Source of the DNA: an uncultured Muriicola sp.
GTDB lineage: Bacteria > Bacteroidota > Bacteroidia > Flavobacteriales > Flavobacteriaceae
Assembly (NCBI GenBank): GCA_945786965.1
Contig: CALZFZ010000066.1
Coordinates: forward strand, 1-64,000
DNA: 64,000 nucleotides
Reading direction: 5' to 3'
Of this stretch, positions 53,654 through 62,701 are shown in pieces. The position numbers were made by a program, and so were the translations under genes. The notes under the pieces were generated by a model. That model did not search any database and was not told where the DNA came from. It was given only the letters and a program-made list of their open reading frames with translations. Every line of letters begins with the position of its first letter. Position 1 is the stretch's first letter.

Positions 53654-54757
53654 ATGGGATTATTACTTTTTTACGTCCTTATTTCTATATTTTTCTCTTT
53701 TTTATGTTCCATTTGGGAAGCCGTTTTGCTTAGCATTACCCCTACTTTCATTAATTTAAAAAAGAAAGAAAACAAAAAGTTCGCTTTTATTTTAGAGCGA
53801 CTTAAAAGAGATATCGATCAACCTTTAATAGCCATTTTAACCTTAAATACCATTGCACATACGGTAGGTGCCATTTTGGTTGGGGTGCAAGCGAAAGTAA
53901 CATATGCCGAAAATTATGGTAAGGTTACCAGGAGTTTCATTGGCATGGAGTTCACTGAAGAGCTTATGGTAGGTATTGTCTCAGCCGTCATGACCATGCT
54001 TGTTTTAGTGGCTTCAGAGATTATACCTAAGACCTTAGGTGCCACCTATTCCAGGCAATTGGCTAATTTCACAGCTAAATCATTGCATTTATTAGTCCTT
54101 TTATTAAAATGGACAGGGTTATTATGGGTGCTTCAATTATTCACACGATTAATTAGTAAAGGAGCCGTTCACGGAAGTGTCCTGAGTCGAGAAGATTTTA
54201 CTGCAATGACCGATATTGCTGAAGAAGAGGGTGTTTTCCATTCGTCGGAGTCTACTGTAATTAAAAATTTATTGCGCTTTAATGAGGTTAAGGTCAAAGA
54301 TGTAATGACTCCCCGTGCCGTTATGAAAATTGCTTCAGAAGCAAAGAGCATTAAGGAATTTCATAATGATAACCCTAACCTACGGTTTTCGCGTATTCCG
54401 CTTTTTGGGGAACGAGTAGATATTATTACCGGATATGTCTTAAAGGATCAGGTCTTAGAGGAAATAATCAATGATAATGGTGATAGCCCCCTCGTTTCCT
54501 TACGACGAGATCTATTGGTTACAAAAAGAGATACCCCTATTCCTCAATTATTTGCAACGTTTATTGCGCAAAGAGAGCATATTGCGTTGGTAGTAGATGA
54601 GTATGGCTCTATAAGTGGAATTGTGACCATGGAAGATATTATCGAAACCCTCCTGGGACTCGAAATAATGGATGAAAGCGATAATGTAGAAGATCTGCAG
54701 GTATTAGCTCGTAAAAAGTGGGAAGCACGGGCCAAACGAACAGGTATTATTGAATAA
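53654..54757 (+). CDS. CNNM (DUF21)/CBS-domain membrane protein
   Basis: The 367-residue protein has a DUF21/CNNM transmembrane domain (about 1-180: FFSFLCSIWEAVLLSITP, LNTIAHTVGAILVG, VLVASEIIPKTLGATYS) and a pair of CBS domains (about 210-345; KVKDVMTPRAVM, and VDEYGSISGIVTMEDIIETLLG). It lacks the CorC_HlyC domain after the CBS pair. Members are proposed Mg2+/Co2+ transporters. The ogt-type gene follows one base later. Confidence 0.9.
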   Translation: MGLLLFYVLISIFFSFLCSIWEAVLLSITPTFINLKKKENKKFAFILERLKRDIDQPLIAILTLNTIAHTVGAILVGVQAKVTYAENYGKVTRSFIGMEFTEELMVGIVSAVMTMLVLVASEIIPKTLGATYSRQLANFTAKSLHLLVLLLKWTGLLWVLQLFTRLISKGAVHGSVLSREDFTAMTDIAEEEGVFHSSESTVIKNLLRFNEVKVKDVMTPRAVMKIASEAKSIKEFHNDNPNLRFSRIPLFGERVDIITGYVLKDQVLEEIINDNGDSPLVSLRRDLLVTKRDTPIPQLFATFIAQREHIALVVDEYGSISGIVTMEDIIETLLGLEIMDESDNVEDLQVLARKKWEARAKRTGIIE

Positions 54758-54758
54758 C

Positions 54759-55238
54759 ATGGAAATTGCGATCATACAAACGCCTATTGGGTATACAGCC
54801 ATTGAGGGCGATATAAACGGGATTAGTACGGTAAGTGTCTTAGAGGGCCAACATAGTGTCACCGCTACCATTCCTGAAGTCCTGGAAGACGCCGTATACC
54901 AGCTTAACGAATACTTTGAAGGTAAACGACAAACCTTTGACCTGCTATTAAATGCGTCTGGTACGGATTTCCAACGGTCTGTGTGGAATGAGTTATCTAA
55001 ACTACCTTATGGTAAAACAATTTCTTATTTAGATTTATCAAAAAAACTAGGAGATACTAAGGCCATTCGCGCCGTGGCTTCAGCCAATGGGAAAAATCCA
55101 TTATGGATCATAATTCCTTGCCATAGAGTCATTGGAACTGATGGATCATTGACCGGATATGCAGGGGGATTACATCGTAAAAAATGGTTGTTAAACCATG
55201 AGAGTCCTGCAAAACAACATTCATTATTTCCAAATTAG
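54759..55238 (+). CDS. ogt: Methylated-DNA--protein-cysteine methyltransferase
   Basis: The 159-residue suicide repair enzyme transfers the methyl group from O6-methylguanine to C121 in IIPCHRVIG. FQRSVWNELSKLPYGKTISY is the helix-turn-helix DNA-binding part, and RAVASANGKNPL the asparagine hinge. A TTG nine bases upstream is in frame, but the ATG at 54759 starts the usual MEIAIIQTPIG. It follows the CNNM gene by one base and has a terminator just after its stop. Confidence 0.94.
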   Translation: MEIAIIQTPIGYTAIEGDINGISTVSVLEGQHSVTATIPEVLEDAVYQLNEYFEGKRQTFDLLLNASGTDFQRSVWNELSKLPYGKTISYLDLSKKLGDTKAIRAVASANGKNPLWIIIPCHRVIGTDGSLTGYAGGLHRKKWLLNHESPAKQHSLFPN

Positions 55239-55263
55239 CAGACTATCCGGTCTGTTTTTTTAT
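55237..55263 (+). terminator. Terminator after ogt
   Basis: CAGAC (55239-55243) pairs with GTCTG (55250-55254), followed by a run of nine T, within 20 bases of the ogt stop. Confidence 0.65.
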
Positions 55264-55391
55264 AGAAATTGGTATTTCCTTCGTTGCAAAGTGTCCTTTG
55301 TCGGGAATTTCCGTTTAGAAATCGCATTTTAAACAGTATTCACTTGACTATCTCATTTTAAAAACCGACTACCTGGTTTGTTTGGGGGAAT

Positions 55392-56513
55392 TTAGGGTTT
55401 TATAAAATATGTAGGTGCAAAAGGCACTTCAATTCGCTCCAATAAAGTACCGTCTTTCGCAATAATAAGAATGCCCCCTACTATCGTATTTGCGTTATCG
55501 ATATAGCCATATCCCATCACGAAAACTTCGTCACTGGCTATATAGTGCATCGCAGTTAAGTCGATAGAAAACTGGGTTTCTTCCTCTACTTGCCGAACGA
55601 TCGATATCATATCTATAACCACATTTTTATCCAGTACAAAATCAAAATACGCAGGGCCAAAAGGAACTGCTGATGGCTGTGCATAAAAATTAGAGTAATA
55701 AAGGGTGTTCTCGTATATGGAACCTTTTAGGGGGCCTGGAGTTAGAAATTTGTTCAGGTTAAAGTTTACCTCATTTATTAAAATTAGGCTTTCAATGTCA
55801 TAGACCTGATACCCAAAGCTATTATTAGCCTTTCCCGAAATGATCCCCAAATTACCCAGTTCATCAATTAGTATATTGGGTATGTCGCTATTAAGATCAA
55901 AGGTTTGTATAATGGAGCGGGTTTCCGTATTAAATACAATAACATGGTAATTATCATCGGTGCCGCGGTAGCTCAATATAAGCCGCTGCCGGTAATATAA
56001 AGGATCGTAGACCTTATCTACGTTTGAGGCGATTGATAAATCTGAACTATCACCGGTTTCGGGATCTATGGTTCTAACGCCAAAATTATTACTGCCTATA
56101 GGACTAAAATACCCTAAAAACAGTAGGTCTTCTGAATTGGTCCCCCAAATAATATAGCGTTCATCAGTATTACTGTAAAAATCAGGATAGGCATTGGATT
56201 GCCCTGTGACCACATTTTGTTGCAGCACGGAAAAATTACCGAAAGAAATACTATAAAAAGAAAGTACCTCGAAAACTTGTCTTAAAGTCAGATAGGTAGG
56301 GCTTAATCCTAAAGCTTCTGTAAGATTTATTTGGGATCCCTGAGATAGCGACCCCTTATAAGAATATTGGTAGATGTTTTCTGCATCTTCCCCTATCACT
56401 ATAAAATCAGGGATAGTGATGTTCTCTGCTTCCTTATCTGATACCCCGTCCTTGGAACAGGAAAACAGAAAGGCTACAAAGAAAAGTACCCCCAATGCCT
56501 TGATGAATTTCAT
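55392..56513 (-). CDS. Lipoprotein of unknown function, probable beta-propeller
   Basis: The 373-residue protein has a lipoprotein signal (MKFIKALGVLFFVAFLFSC with C19, followed by SKD). The mature part is rich in short strands (FIVIGEDAENIYQYSY, YIIWGTNSEDLLFLGYF, HVIVFNTETRSIIQTFDL, VGGILIIAKDGTLLERIEV), as in a DUF4374-like or other propeller lipoprotein. There are no catalytic motifs and no adjacent transport genes. It is convergent with ogt and stands alone. Confidence 0.72.
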   Translation of the reverse strand: MKFIKALGVLFFVAFLFSCSKDGVSDKEAENITIPDFIVIGEDAENIYQYSYKGSLSQGSQINLTEALGLSPTYLTLRQVFEVLSFYSISFGNFSVLQQNVVTGQSNAYPDFYSNTDERYIIWGTNSEDLLFLGYFSPIGSNNFGVRTIDPETGDSSDLSIASNVDKVYDPLYYRQRLILSYRGTDDNYHVIVFNTETRSIIQTFDLNSDIPNILIDELGNLGIISGKANNSFGYQVYDIESLILINEVNFNLNKFLTPGPLKGSIYENTLYYSNFYAQPSAVPFGPAYFDFVLDKNVVIDMISIVRQVEEETQFSIDLTAMHYIASDEVFVMGYGYIDNANTIVGGILIIAKDGTLLERIEVPFAPTYFIKP

Positions 56514-56706
56514 GCAGCTTTTTATTTAAAAGTACGTATTATCCTTTTAAGAGGCCAAACTGATATGCCATTTCAGTTTAAAAGGCTCTTTTTGTATTGG
56601 TCCTGGCATCTGTTTAGCACGAAAAAGCTTTTGTTTGTATCTTTAAATAACTCCAAATAGGTATGTATACTACCTTTTGAAATAAAAAGGAAATAACCTG
56701 TTAACC

Positions 56707-57420
56707 ATGTTACAAAAAATAAACATTGAACACCTCTTGTTTTTAGATATTGAGACGGTTCCGGAGGAAAAGACCTTTGATTCCTTAGACGAAACAAAAC
56801 AGCATTTATGGGATCAAAAAACACAATATAAACGGACCGTAGATGTCTCAGCCCGGGAATTCTACGACAATGCCGGTATTTGGGCCGAATTTGGAAAAAT
56901 TATATGTATTTCTGTAGGGTATTTTAATTTTAAAGGCGAAAAAAGACATTTTAGGGTCACCACCTTTCATGGAGAAGAAAAAGAAATCCTTAAAGAATTT
57001 AAGGCTCTTTTAGGTGATCACTTCAGACATCCAAAATATCTATTATGTGCTCATAATGGAAAGGAATTTGACTTCCCTTACATAGCGAGACGGATGATCA
57101 TCCATGGTGTTTCGCTTCCATCCAAACTGGATCTGTTTGGGAAAAAACCCTGGGAAGTGCCCCATTTAGATACGATGGAGCTATGGAAGTTTGGTGATTA
57201 CAAGCATTACACGTCTTTAAAACTCATGGCCAATGTACTCGGAATACCATCTCCCAAGGAGGATATTGACGGGAGTATGGTCCGGGGTGTATATTATGAG
57301 GATCAAAATCTAGATCGCATCATTGAATACTGTGAAATGGATGTCATTACAGTAGCACAGGTTCTTTTACGTTTGAGAAATGAGCCGATGTTAGGTGAGA
57401 GCGAAATTAAGAGGGTCTAG
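56707..57420 (+). CDS. DnaQ-like 3'-5' exonuclease
   Basis: The 237-residue RNase H-fold exonuclease has the DEDDy acidic residues: FLDIETVPEE (Exo I, D and E), CAHNGKEFDFPY (Exo II, D) and RIIEYCEMDVI (Exo III, with tyrosine and D). HLDTMELWKFGDYKHYTSL lies between, as in the PolB-exonuclease-like bacterial family. It probably trims DNA or RNA 3' ends, but the substrate is not known. It converges on the EEP-family gene 16 bases beyond its end. Confidence 0.92.
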   Translation: MLQKINIEHLLFLDIETVPEEKTFDSLDETKQHLWDQKTQYKRTVDVSAREFYDNAGIWAEFGKIICISVGYFNFKGEKRHFRVTTFHGEEKEILKEFKALLGDHFRHPKYLLCAHNGKEFDFPYIARRMIIHGVSLPSKLDLFGKKPWEVPHLDTMELWKFGDYKHYTSLKLMANVLGIPSPKEDIDGSMVRGVYYEDQNLDRIIEYCEMDVITVAQVLLRLRNEPMLGESEIKRV

Positions 57421-57436
57421 TAACTCGGATTACTTT

Positions 57437-58417
57437 CTACTCCTGGGGATGATATTTTAACTGAACGTACACCGGAAAATGATCGCTGTAACCTCCTATA
57501 TATTTTTTCCCAACGTAGGTTCTAAAGGGATTTCCTTTATATCTCCCATTCCATTCTTTTAGAAAATGATCATCAAAGATATTGGCATGGGCAAAACTAT
57601 GCGTTCCTTTTTCGTACTTAAAATAAGTCGTAGAAAGAATAATTTGATCGAATAGCGACCAGCTATTCTTATAATTAGCACTTCCTCTATTTTCAGTAAT
57701 AAGTTTTTCCATTGGATTGTAAAGCGGCTTTTTTTGCAACAGCATCTGAATACTCTTAGCATCCGGACCATCATTAAAATCACCCATTATACTGTAATTG
57801 GGCATCGGGTCTTTCTCTTCTATTTTAGCCATGTACTCACAAATGGTCTCTGCTGCCTTAACCCTTTTATAGGCTGTTTCTGTCTCACCATCCCTTCTTG
57901 AAGGCCAATGGTTCACAAAAATATGCATAGGCTCCCCGTTGAGGCGCCCTTTAACATAGAGGATATCTCTGGTAGCATCCTTATTTCCATCCAAATTATG
58001 TACAGATAGGTGAATGTTTTCAGAGAATTCAACTTCAAAGTATTCGGGATGATATAATAATGCGGTATCAATACCGCGTTCGTCCGGAGAGTTATAATGT
58101 ACAATTTGATATCCAGCCTCCCTCAGCCATTTGGTGGCAATTAGGTCTTTGATAACCGATTTATTTTCGAGCTCAGCAAGGCCGATCAAAATTGGAGGTG
58201 AATTACTCACTTTTGCCCCCAGATGAGCCATAGTTCTCGCCAGTTTCTTAATTTTCCGCTGATATCGTTTATTGGTCCATTTTTTGAATCCCTTAGGCGT
58301 AAAATCGTCATCCAGTTTATGGGGATCATTTTTTGTGTCGAATAAATTTTCAAGATTGTAAAAGGCAACTGTGTAGATATTTTCTCGTCGCTTCTTCTGA
58401 AATAAAGGAAATAACAT
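57437..58417 (-). CDS. Endonuclease/exonuclease/phosphatase family protein
   Basis: The 326-residue protein has the EEP (DNase I-like) fold: VAFYNLENLFDT (N and metal site), LAELENKSVI (catalytic glutamate), NHWPSRRDGE (the H-W-P motif), SIMGDFNDGPD (Asp/Asn) and YSDHFPVYVQL (the final SDH). It has no signal peptide: the N-terminus MLFPLFQKKRREN is short and basic. It could be a nuclease or a sugar/lipid phosphatase; the motifs do not distinguish. Confidence 0.9.
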   Translation of the reverse strand: MLFPLFQKKRRENIYTVAFYNLENLFDTKNDPHKLDDDFTPKGFKKWTNKRYQRKIKKLARTMAHLGAKVSNSPPILIGLAELENKSVIKDLIATKWLREAGYQIVHYNSPDERGIDTALLYHPEYFEVEFSENIHLSVHNLDGNKDATRDILYVKGRLNGEPMHIFVNHWPSRRDGETETAYKRVKAAETICEYMAKIEEKDPMPNYSIMGDFNDGPDAKSIQMLLQKKPLYNPMEKLITENRGSANYKNSWSLFDQIILSTTYFKYEKGTHSFAHANIFDDHFLKEWNGRYKGNPFRTYVGKKYIGGYSDHFPVYVQLKYHPQE

Positions 58418-58468
58418 GGAATCCTGAATATGCTCCTAAAAATACAAAATCACTTGGTAGGTATTGCT

Positions 58469-58476
58469 TAGCTTTG
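58469..58476 (+). promoter_or_regulatory. Candidate -7 promoter element for hflX
   Basis: TAGCTTTG matches TAnnTTTG exactly, 16 bases before the hflX ATG. A TTG lies 12 bases upstream, too close for a standard -33 element. Confidence 0.42.
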
Positions 58477-58492
58477 TACCATAAAGTGAATT

Positions 58493-59704
58493 ATGCTCGA
58501 GAAAAAGACTATTGATCACGAAAAAGCTATTCTTATTGGTGTTATCAATCGGGAACAGAATGAAGTTAAGGTGTCTGAATACCTGGATGAATTAGAATTC
58601 CTGACCTACACTGCAGGAGGGGTCGTAGAAAAACGCTTTGTACAGCGCGTAGATCTACCTAATCCAAAGACCTACATTGGCAGCGGTAAAATGGAGGAGG
58701 TAGAAGCCTTTGTAAATGAACACGAAATTGGTTCGGTGATCTTTGATGATGAACTTTCTCCGGTACAGCAGCGTAATATTGAAAAGCAATTAAGGTGTAA
58801 GATCCTGGACCGGACCGGGCTTATTCTGGATATTTTCGCACAGCGTGCAAAGACGAGCTATGCAAGAACTCAGGTAGAATTAGCACAGTACGAATATCTG
58901 CTTCCCAGATTAACCGGCTTATGGACACACCTTGAGCGTCAGCGAGGAGGTATTGGGATGCGGGGTCCGGGGGAAACCGAAATTGAAACAGACCGCCGTA
59001 TTGTCAGGGATCGAATAGCCCTTTTAAAAAAGAAGCTTACCAAAATAGACAGGCAAATGGAAACCCAGAGGGGTAACCGTGGTTCTATGGTACGAGTTGC
59101 TCTTGTAGGATATACAAATGTTGGTAAGTCTACCCTCATGAACGTGATCAGCAAAAGCAAAGTGTTTGCTGAAAATAAATTGTTCGCAACCTTAGACACT
59201 ACCGTCCGCAAAGTGGTTATTGGTAACCTCCCTTTTTTACTGAGTGATACCGTCGGATTTATTCGCAAACTCCCCACTCAATTGGTGGAAAGTTTTAAAG
59301 GAACCCTGGATGAAGTCAGGGAGGCAGATCTGCTGTTACACGTCGTGGATATTTCACACCCTAATTTTGAAGAACACATAGCCTCGGTAAACAAGATCTT
59401 AGGGGAAATTGGATGTGCAGAGAAAGAGACTATTATGGTCTTTAATAAAATAGATCTCTATACTCATGAAACCATAGATGAGGACGACTTAACTACGGAA
59501 AAAACAAATAAACATTTACGTTTAGAGGAATGGCAGCAAACCTGGATGCGTAGAATAGGAAAAAATGCTTTATTTATTTCTGCCCTGAATAAAGAGAATT
59601 TAGACGTGTTTAAAAAACGTGTGTACGCAGCCGTTCGTGAAATTCATGTTACCCGGTTTCCGTACAACAACTTTTTGTATCCTGAAAACCTGGATGAATA
59701 CTAG
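58493..59704 (+). CDS. hflX: GTPase HflX
   Basis: The 403-residue ribosome-associated GTPase rescues or splits stalled ribosomes. The N-terminal HflX domain has the conserved YIGSGKMEEV, then a glycine-rich motif GGIGMRGPGETEIETDRR. The G domain (from about 200) has GYTNVGKST (G1), DTVGFIRKLP (G3) and NKIDL (G4). The C-terminal part ends FPYNNFLYPENLDEY. It is divergent from the EEP gene and ends before a 320-base gap with a strong terminator. Confidence 0.95.
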   Translation: MLEKKTIDHEKAILIGVINREQNEVKVSEYLDELEFLTYTAGGVVEKRFVQRVDLPNPKTYIGSGKMEEVEAFVNEHEIGSVIFDDELSPVQQRNIEKQLRCKILDRTGLILDIFAQRAKTSYARTQVELAQYEYLLPRLTGLWTHLERQRGGIGMRGPGETEIETDRRIVRDRIALLKKKLTKIDRQMETQRGNRGSMVRVALVGYTNVGKSTLMNVISKSKVFAENKLFATLDTTVRKVVIGNLPFLLSDTVGFIRKLPTQLVESFKGTLDEVREADLLLHVVDISHPNFEEHIASVNKILGEIGCAEKETIMVFNKIDLYTHETIDEDDLTTEKTNKHLRLEEWQQTWMRRIGKNALFISALNKENLDVFKKRVYAAVREIHVTRFPYNNFLYPENLDEY

Positions 59705-59847
59705 TTTGTTTAAATGAAAATTTAGGTAGTTCATCGAACAAATTTACCGCTTGTATTTTTCACAACAGCATCGATTGGGTTTACAACATAATTTTTTTAG
59801 TATCCCCTCATCACAATACATTTACGGTGTAGTTAAGTGTAAGTGTT

Positions 59848-59865
59848 TCCCGATTGTAATCGGGA
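59848..59865. repeat. Near-perfect palindrome TCCCGATT-GT-AATCGGGA
   Basis: Eight-base arms separated by two bases, followed by C rather than T on either side, so not a terminator. Short TCCCGA...TCGGGA palindromes recur in flavobacterial intergenic DNA; I cannot confirm that here, and no second copy stands out in this window. Confidence 0.4.
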
Positions 59866-59981
59866 CCCCAAATCTCACCTGAGCTTAATTATTAGTGTTC
59901 ATTTCCCCAAATCAGCACTAGACCTTTTAAATTATCCATGTGATAATTGAGATTAACCAAATTTTACGAACCTGCTTAATT

Positions 59982-60016
59982 AAAAAACCCTGATCTGTCG
60001 ATCAGGGTTTTTTTTT
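59982..60016. terminator. Strong two-sided terminator
   Basis: A perfect 14-pair stem AAAAAACCCTGATC (59982-59995) and GATCAGGGTTTTTT (60000-60013) with loop TGTC is followed by T on the plus strand and A before the stem (T on the minus strand). It serves hflX and the DUF2480/SUF unit. Confidence 0.88.
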
Positions 60017-60028
60017 ATAATTGGAAGG

Positions 60029-60535
60029 CTATTTTTTCTTAAAAAGGGGCACTGAGGAACAGGCTTCCCCGTACATGATGCTTTTTGCAACCCCCTGCAA
60101 TTTAAAAGTGGCCCATATATAAGCATTTTTGGGCACAGGTTTTTTAGTGCACCCTTTTATAACCACCGGTTTATCTTGAAAAGGAGCTAGCTCCAATTGC
60201 TCTATCACGGATTGGAATATCACGGTTTCCAGTAGTTCCAAGTCTCCCAGAACTACTTTTTTTGCAAAGGGCTGTAGTTTGGTCGAGACCAGCATATACG
60301 CCCAGCCCGGTATAATGGCCTCTGAAGAACAATAGAGGCCCACGTAAGCATCCCGGTATTGTTCCCAATTGTGGCCGGTAACAAAGGTCCTGAAATCTTT
60401 CTCTTTTAGAATGATCCCCTCATGCAGCCATTCTCGGATGTCTAAAAGAACCCTTTCCCCTTCGGGATAATAATCTTCCAGATCTAATGTGACCAAATTG
60501 CTGGATGCAACGCGATTGATAATTTCTTCGGCCAT
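60029..60535 (-). CDS. DUF2480 family protein, last gene of the SUF cluster
   Basis: The 168-residue protein starts MAEEIINRVASSNLVTLDLED; the frame extends 19 codons further upstream, but this ATG gives the usual family start. It has YPEGERVLLDIREWLHEG, a C-terminal KGCTKKPVPKNAYIWATF and cysteines (C in VIKGC, ACSS) that might bind a metal. DUF2480 is found in Bacteroidota and commonly near SUF genes. The role is unknown. It lies 22 bases after the DUF59 gene. Confidence 0.85.
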   Translation of the reverse strand: MAEEIINRVASSNLVTLDLEDYYPEGERVLLDIREWLHEGIILKEKDFRTFVTGHNWEQYRDAYVGLYCSSEAIIPGWAYMLVSTKLQPFAKKVVLGDLELLETVIFQSVIEQLELAPFQDKPVVIKGCTKKPVPKNAYIWATFKLQGVAKSIMYGEACSSVPLFKKK

Positions 60536-60557
60536 AGCTTTATACGATAGTAAATTG

Positions 60558-60884
60558 TTAGAGAAGTCCCAATTCCAATTTTGCTTCTTCACTCATCAGG
60601 TCTTGAGTCCAGGGAGGATCGAATGTGATTTCTACCTCGGCATCTTTAACCATGTCGAGCGATTTTACCTTCTCTTCTACTTCCACCGGAAGTGTTTCTG
60701 CTACCGGGCAATTTGGAGAAGTTAGGGTCATAAGAATTTTTACATCATGGTCTTCATTGACAAATACATCATATATTAATCCCAATTCGTATATGTCTAC
60801 AGGAATCTCAGGATCATAGATGGTTTTGAGGACATTTACAATCTTTTCTCCCAGTTCCTGTGTATTTATAGTAGTATCACTCAT
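60558..60884 (-). CDS. DUF59/SufT-like iron-sulfur assembly protein
   Basis: The 108-residue protein is a MIP18 (DUF59) domain: LKTIYDPEIPVDIYELGLIYDV, LTSPNCPVAETLP with a conserved cysteine, and ITFDPPWTQDLMSEEAKLELG. In SUF operons such SufT-like proteins help mature or deliver Fe-S clusters. It lies 10 bases after sufE and before DUF2480. Confidence 0.9.
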   Translation of the reverse strand: MSDTTINTQELGEKIVNVLKTIYDPEIPVDIYELGLIYDVFVNEDHDVKILMTLTSPNCPVAETLPVEVEEKVKSLDMVKDAEVEITFDPPWTQDLMSEEAKLELGLL

Positions 60885-60894
60885 GATTCTTGAT

Positions 60895-61317
60895 TTAATT
60901 TAATTGCGTTTGATACGCCACTGCATATAATTTCAACTGCTTGATCATACTCACCAGGCCATTCGCCCTGGTGGGCGATAAGTGTTCTTTAAGGCCAATT
61001 TCATCAATAAAATGTGTATCAGCATCTATGATATCCTGAGGTTTTTGATGACTAAACGCCCTGATCAGAATAGCTATGATGCCTTTGGTGATAATAGCGT
61101 CACTGTCTGCTGTAAATACCAATTTATCATCCTCCAATTCGGCATGCACCCACACCTTACTTTGGCAGCCCTTTATAATATTGTCTTCTGTTTTATATTT
61201 CTCCTCGATCAAGGGCAATGATTTTCCAAGATCGATCATATACTCATAGCGCTGCATCCAATCGTCGAACATGGAAAATTCATCTACGATATTTTGCTGT
61301 ATCTCTTGTATACTCAT
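60895..61317 (-). CDS. sufE: Cysteine desulfuration protein SufE
   Basis: The 140-residue protein takes sulfur from SufS. C51 in IIKGCQSKVW is the sulfur-accepting cysteine, preceded by the LPLIEEKYKTEDN loop, and the C-terminal LSPTRANGLVSMIKQL is conserved. It lies 124 bases after sufS, with a weak hairpin between them, and 10 bases before the DUF59 gene. Confidence 0.95.
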   Translation of the reverse strand: MSIQEIQQNIVDEFSMFDDWMQRYEYMIDLGKSLPLIEEKYKTEDNIIKGCQSKVWVHAELEDDKLVFTADSDAIITKGIIAILIRAFSHQKPQDIIDADTHFIDEIGLKEHLSPTRANGLVSMIKQLKLYAVAYQTQLN

Positions 61318-61408
61318 TATCTCAATTTAGTCGTAAAAATACAATACTTATTATTGTCTTTTAGTTGTATTTGTTGCCTTAGCCCTATAGGATTTGATTT
61401 CTGAAAAA

Positions 61409-61430
61409 TTTACGAATAATGACTCGTAAA
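61409..61430 (-). repeat. Inverted repeat between sufS and sufE
   Basis: TTTACGA (61409-61415) and TCGTAAA (61424-61430) flank ATAATGAC, starting 11 bases after the sufS stop. On the minus strand a short T-run follows, so it may weakly terminate or attenuate. Confidence 0.35.
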
Positions 61431-61441
61431 ATCAAAGCCTT

Positions 61442-62674
61442 CTAAGAAAGCATTTGTTTCGCCTTTACAACACCATCAATAAACCGGTCTATCTCTTCCT
61501 TTGTGTTGTAGAAACTAAAACTGGCCCTTATGGTGCCGGGAATTTTAAAATAATCCATTATCGGTTGGGCACAATGGTGTCCGGTTCTTACTGCAATACC
61601 CATTTTATCTAGCAGCGTTCCAATATCATAGGGGTGAATCCCTTTGATATTAAATGAGATAACCGCCGTTTTCTCTTGTGAAGTTCCGTAAATCTTAACT
61701 CCCTCTATACTCAATAAACGATCTGTAGCATAGGTTAGCAATTCATGTTCATATTGGGCGATTGCTTCTATGCCAATATTTTTGATATAATCCAATGCCG
61801 CGCCAAAAGCAATGCCTCCGCAAATATTAGGAGTACCTGCCTCAAATTTATGTGGTAAGCCTGCATAGGTGGTTTTTTCGAAGGTTACTTCGGCGATCAT
61901 TTCACCACCTCCCTGATACGGAGGTAATTTAGTAAGCCATTCTTCTTTGCCGTATAACATACCAACCCCTGTAGGCCCACATAATTTATGAGCCGATGCC
62001 GTATAAAAATCCACATTCAGTTCCTGGACATCTACCTTAATATGGGGAGCTGCCTGGGCCCCGTCTATTAAAACTGCCGCTCCCACTGCATGGGCTTCTG
62101 AAATGATTACTTTAATGGGATTAATAGTGCCAAGTGCATTGGAAACATGATTGCACACCACCAGTTTGGTGTTATCGGAAAGCATTCCCTTAAATTCCTG
62201 CATTAAAAGCTCGCCCTCCGGGTTCATCGGTATTACTTTAAGGGAAGCTCCTGTACGCTCACATAGCATTTGCCAGGGCACAATATTGGAATGGTGTTCC
62301 ATGGCCGAAACCAAAACCTCATCTCCTTTTGTCAGGAAAGACGAAAACCCATTCGCTACTATATTTATACTGTGTGTAGTTCCTGAAGTAAAAAGGATCT
62401 CATGCGCTTTGGCAGCGTTAAAAAAATTTTGAATTTTAATTCGGGCTTTTTCATAGGCATCCGTAGCCTCTTGAGCTAAAGTATGTACCCCCCGGTGGAT
62501 ATTGGCATTGTAATTACTGTAATAACCAACAATGGTATCAATTACCGGTTTTGGGGTTTGAGACGTAGCCGCATTGTCTAAGTAAACCAATGGATTTCCA
62601 TTGACTTCCCTTTTTAGGATCGGGAAATCTTTACGTATCCGTGTAATATCCAAGGTGGTTTGTTGCATCGTCAT
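61442..62674 (-). CDS. sufS: Cysteine desulfurase SufS
   Basis: The 410-residue PLP enzyme releases sulfur from cysteine for iron-sulfur cluster assembly. SAHKLCGPTG carries the PLP lysine, TSGTTHSINIVANG and MEHHSNIVPW hold the cofactor, and VRTGHHCAQPIM the catalytic cysteine. The N-terminus FPILKREVNGNPLVYLDNAATSQ is standard for the SufS group; the first or third codon may be the start. It lies 27 bases after the sufD stop. Confidence 0.96.
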   Translation of the reverse strand: MTMQQTTLDITRIRKDFPILKREVNGNPLVYLDNAATSQTPKPVIDTIVGYYSNYNANIHRGVHTLAQEATDAYEKARIKIQNFFNAAKAHEILFTSGTTHSINIVANGFSSFLTKGDEVLVSAMEHHSNIVPWQMLCERTGASLKVIPMNPEGELLMQEFKGMLSDNTKLVVCNHVSNALGTINPIKVIISEAHAVGAAVLIDGAQAAPHIKVDVQELNVDFYTASAHKLCGPTGVGMLYGKEEWLTKLPPYQGGGEMIAEVTFEKTTYAGLPHKFEAGTPNICGGIAFGAALDYIKNIGIEAIAQYEHELLTYATDRLLSIEGVKIYGTSQEKTAVISFNIKGIHPYDIGTLLDKMGIAVRTGHHCAQPIMDYFKIPGTIRASFSFYNTKEEIDRFIDGVVKAKQMLS

Positions 62675-62701
62675 CGCGTTTTTAAATCCCTTGAAGAACT
62701 A

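Larger units (their letters stand above)
59705..60028. other. Intergenic region between hflX and the DUF2480 gene (324 bases)
   Basis: An A+T-rich gap between convergent genes. It holds one palindrome (59848-59865) and one strong two-sided terminator (59982-60016). I see no RNA gene or convincing reading frame. Confidence 0.7.
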
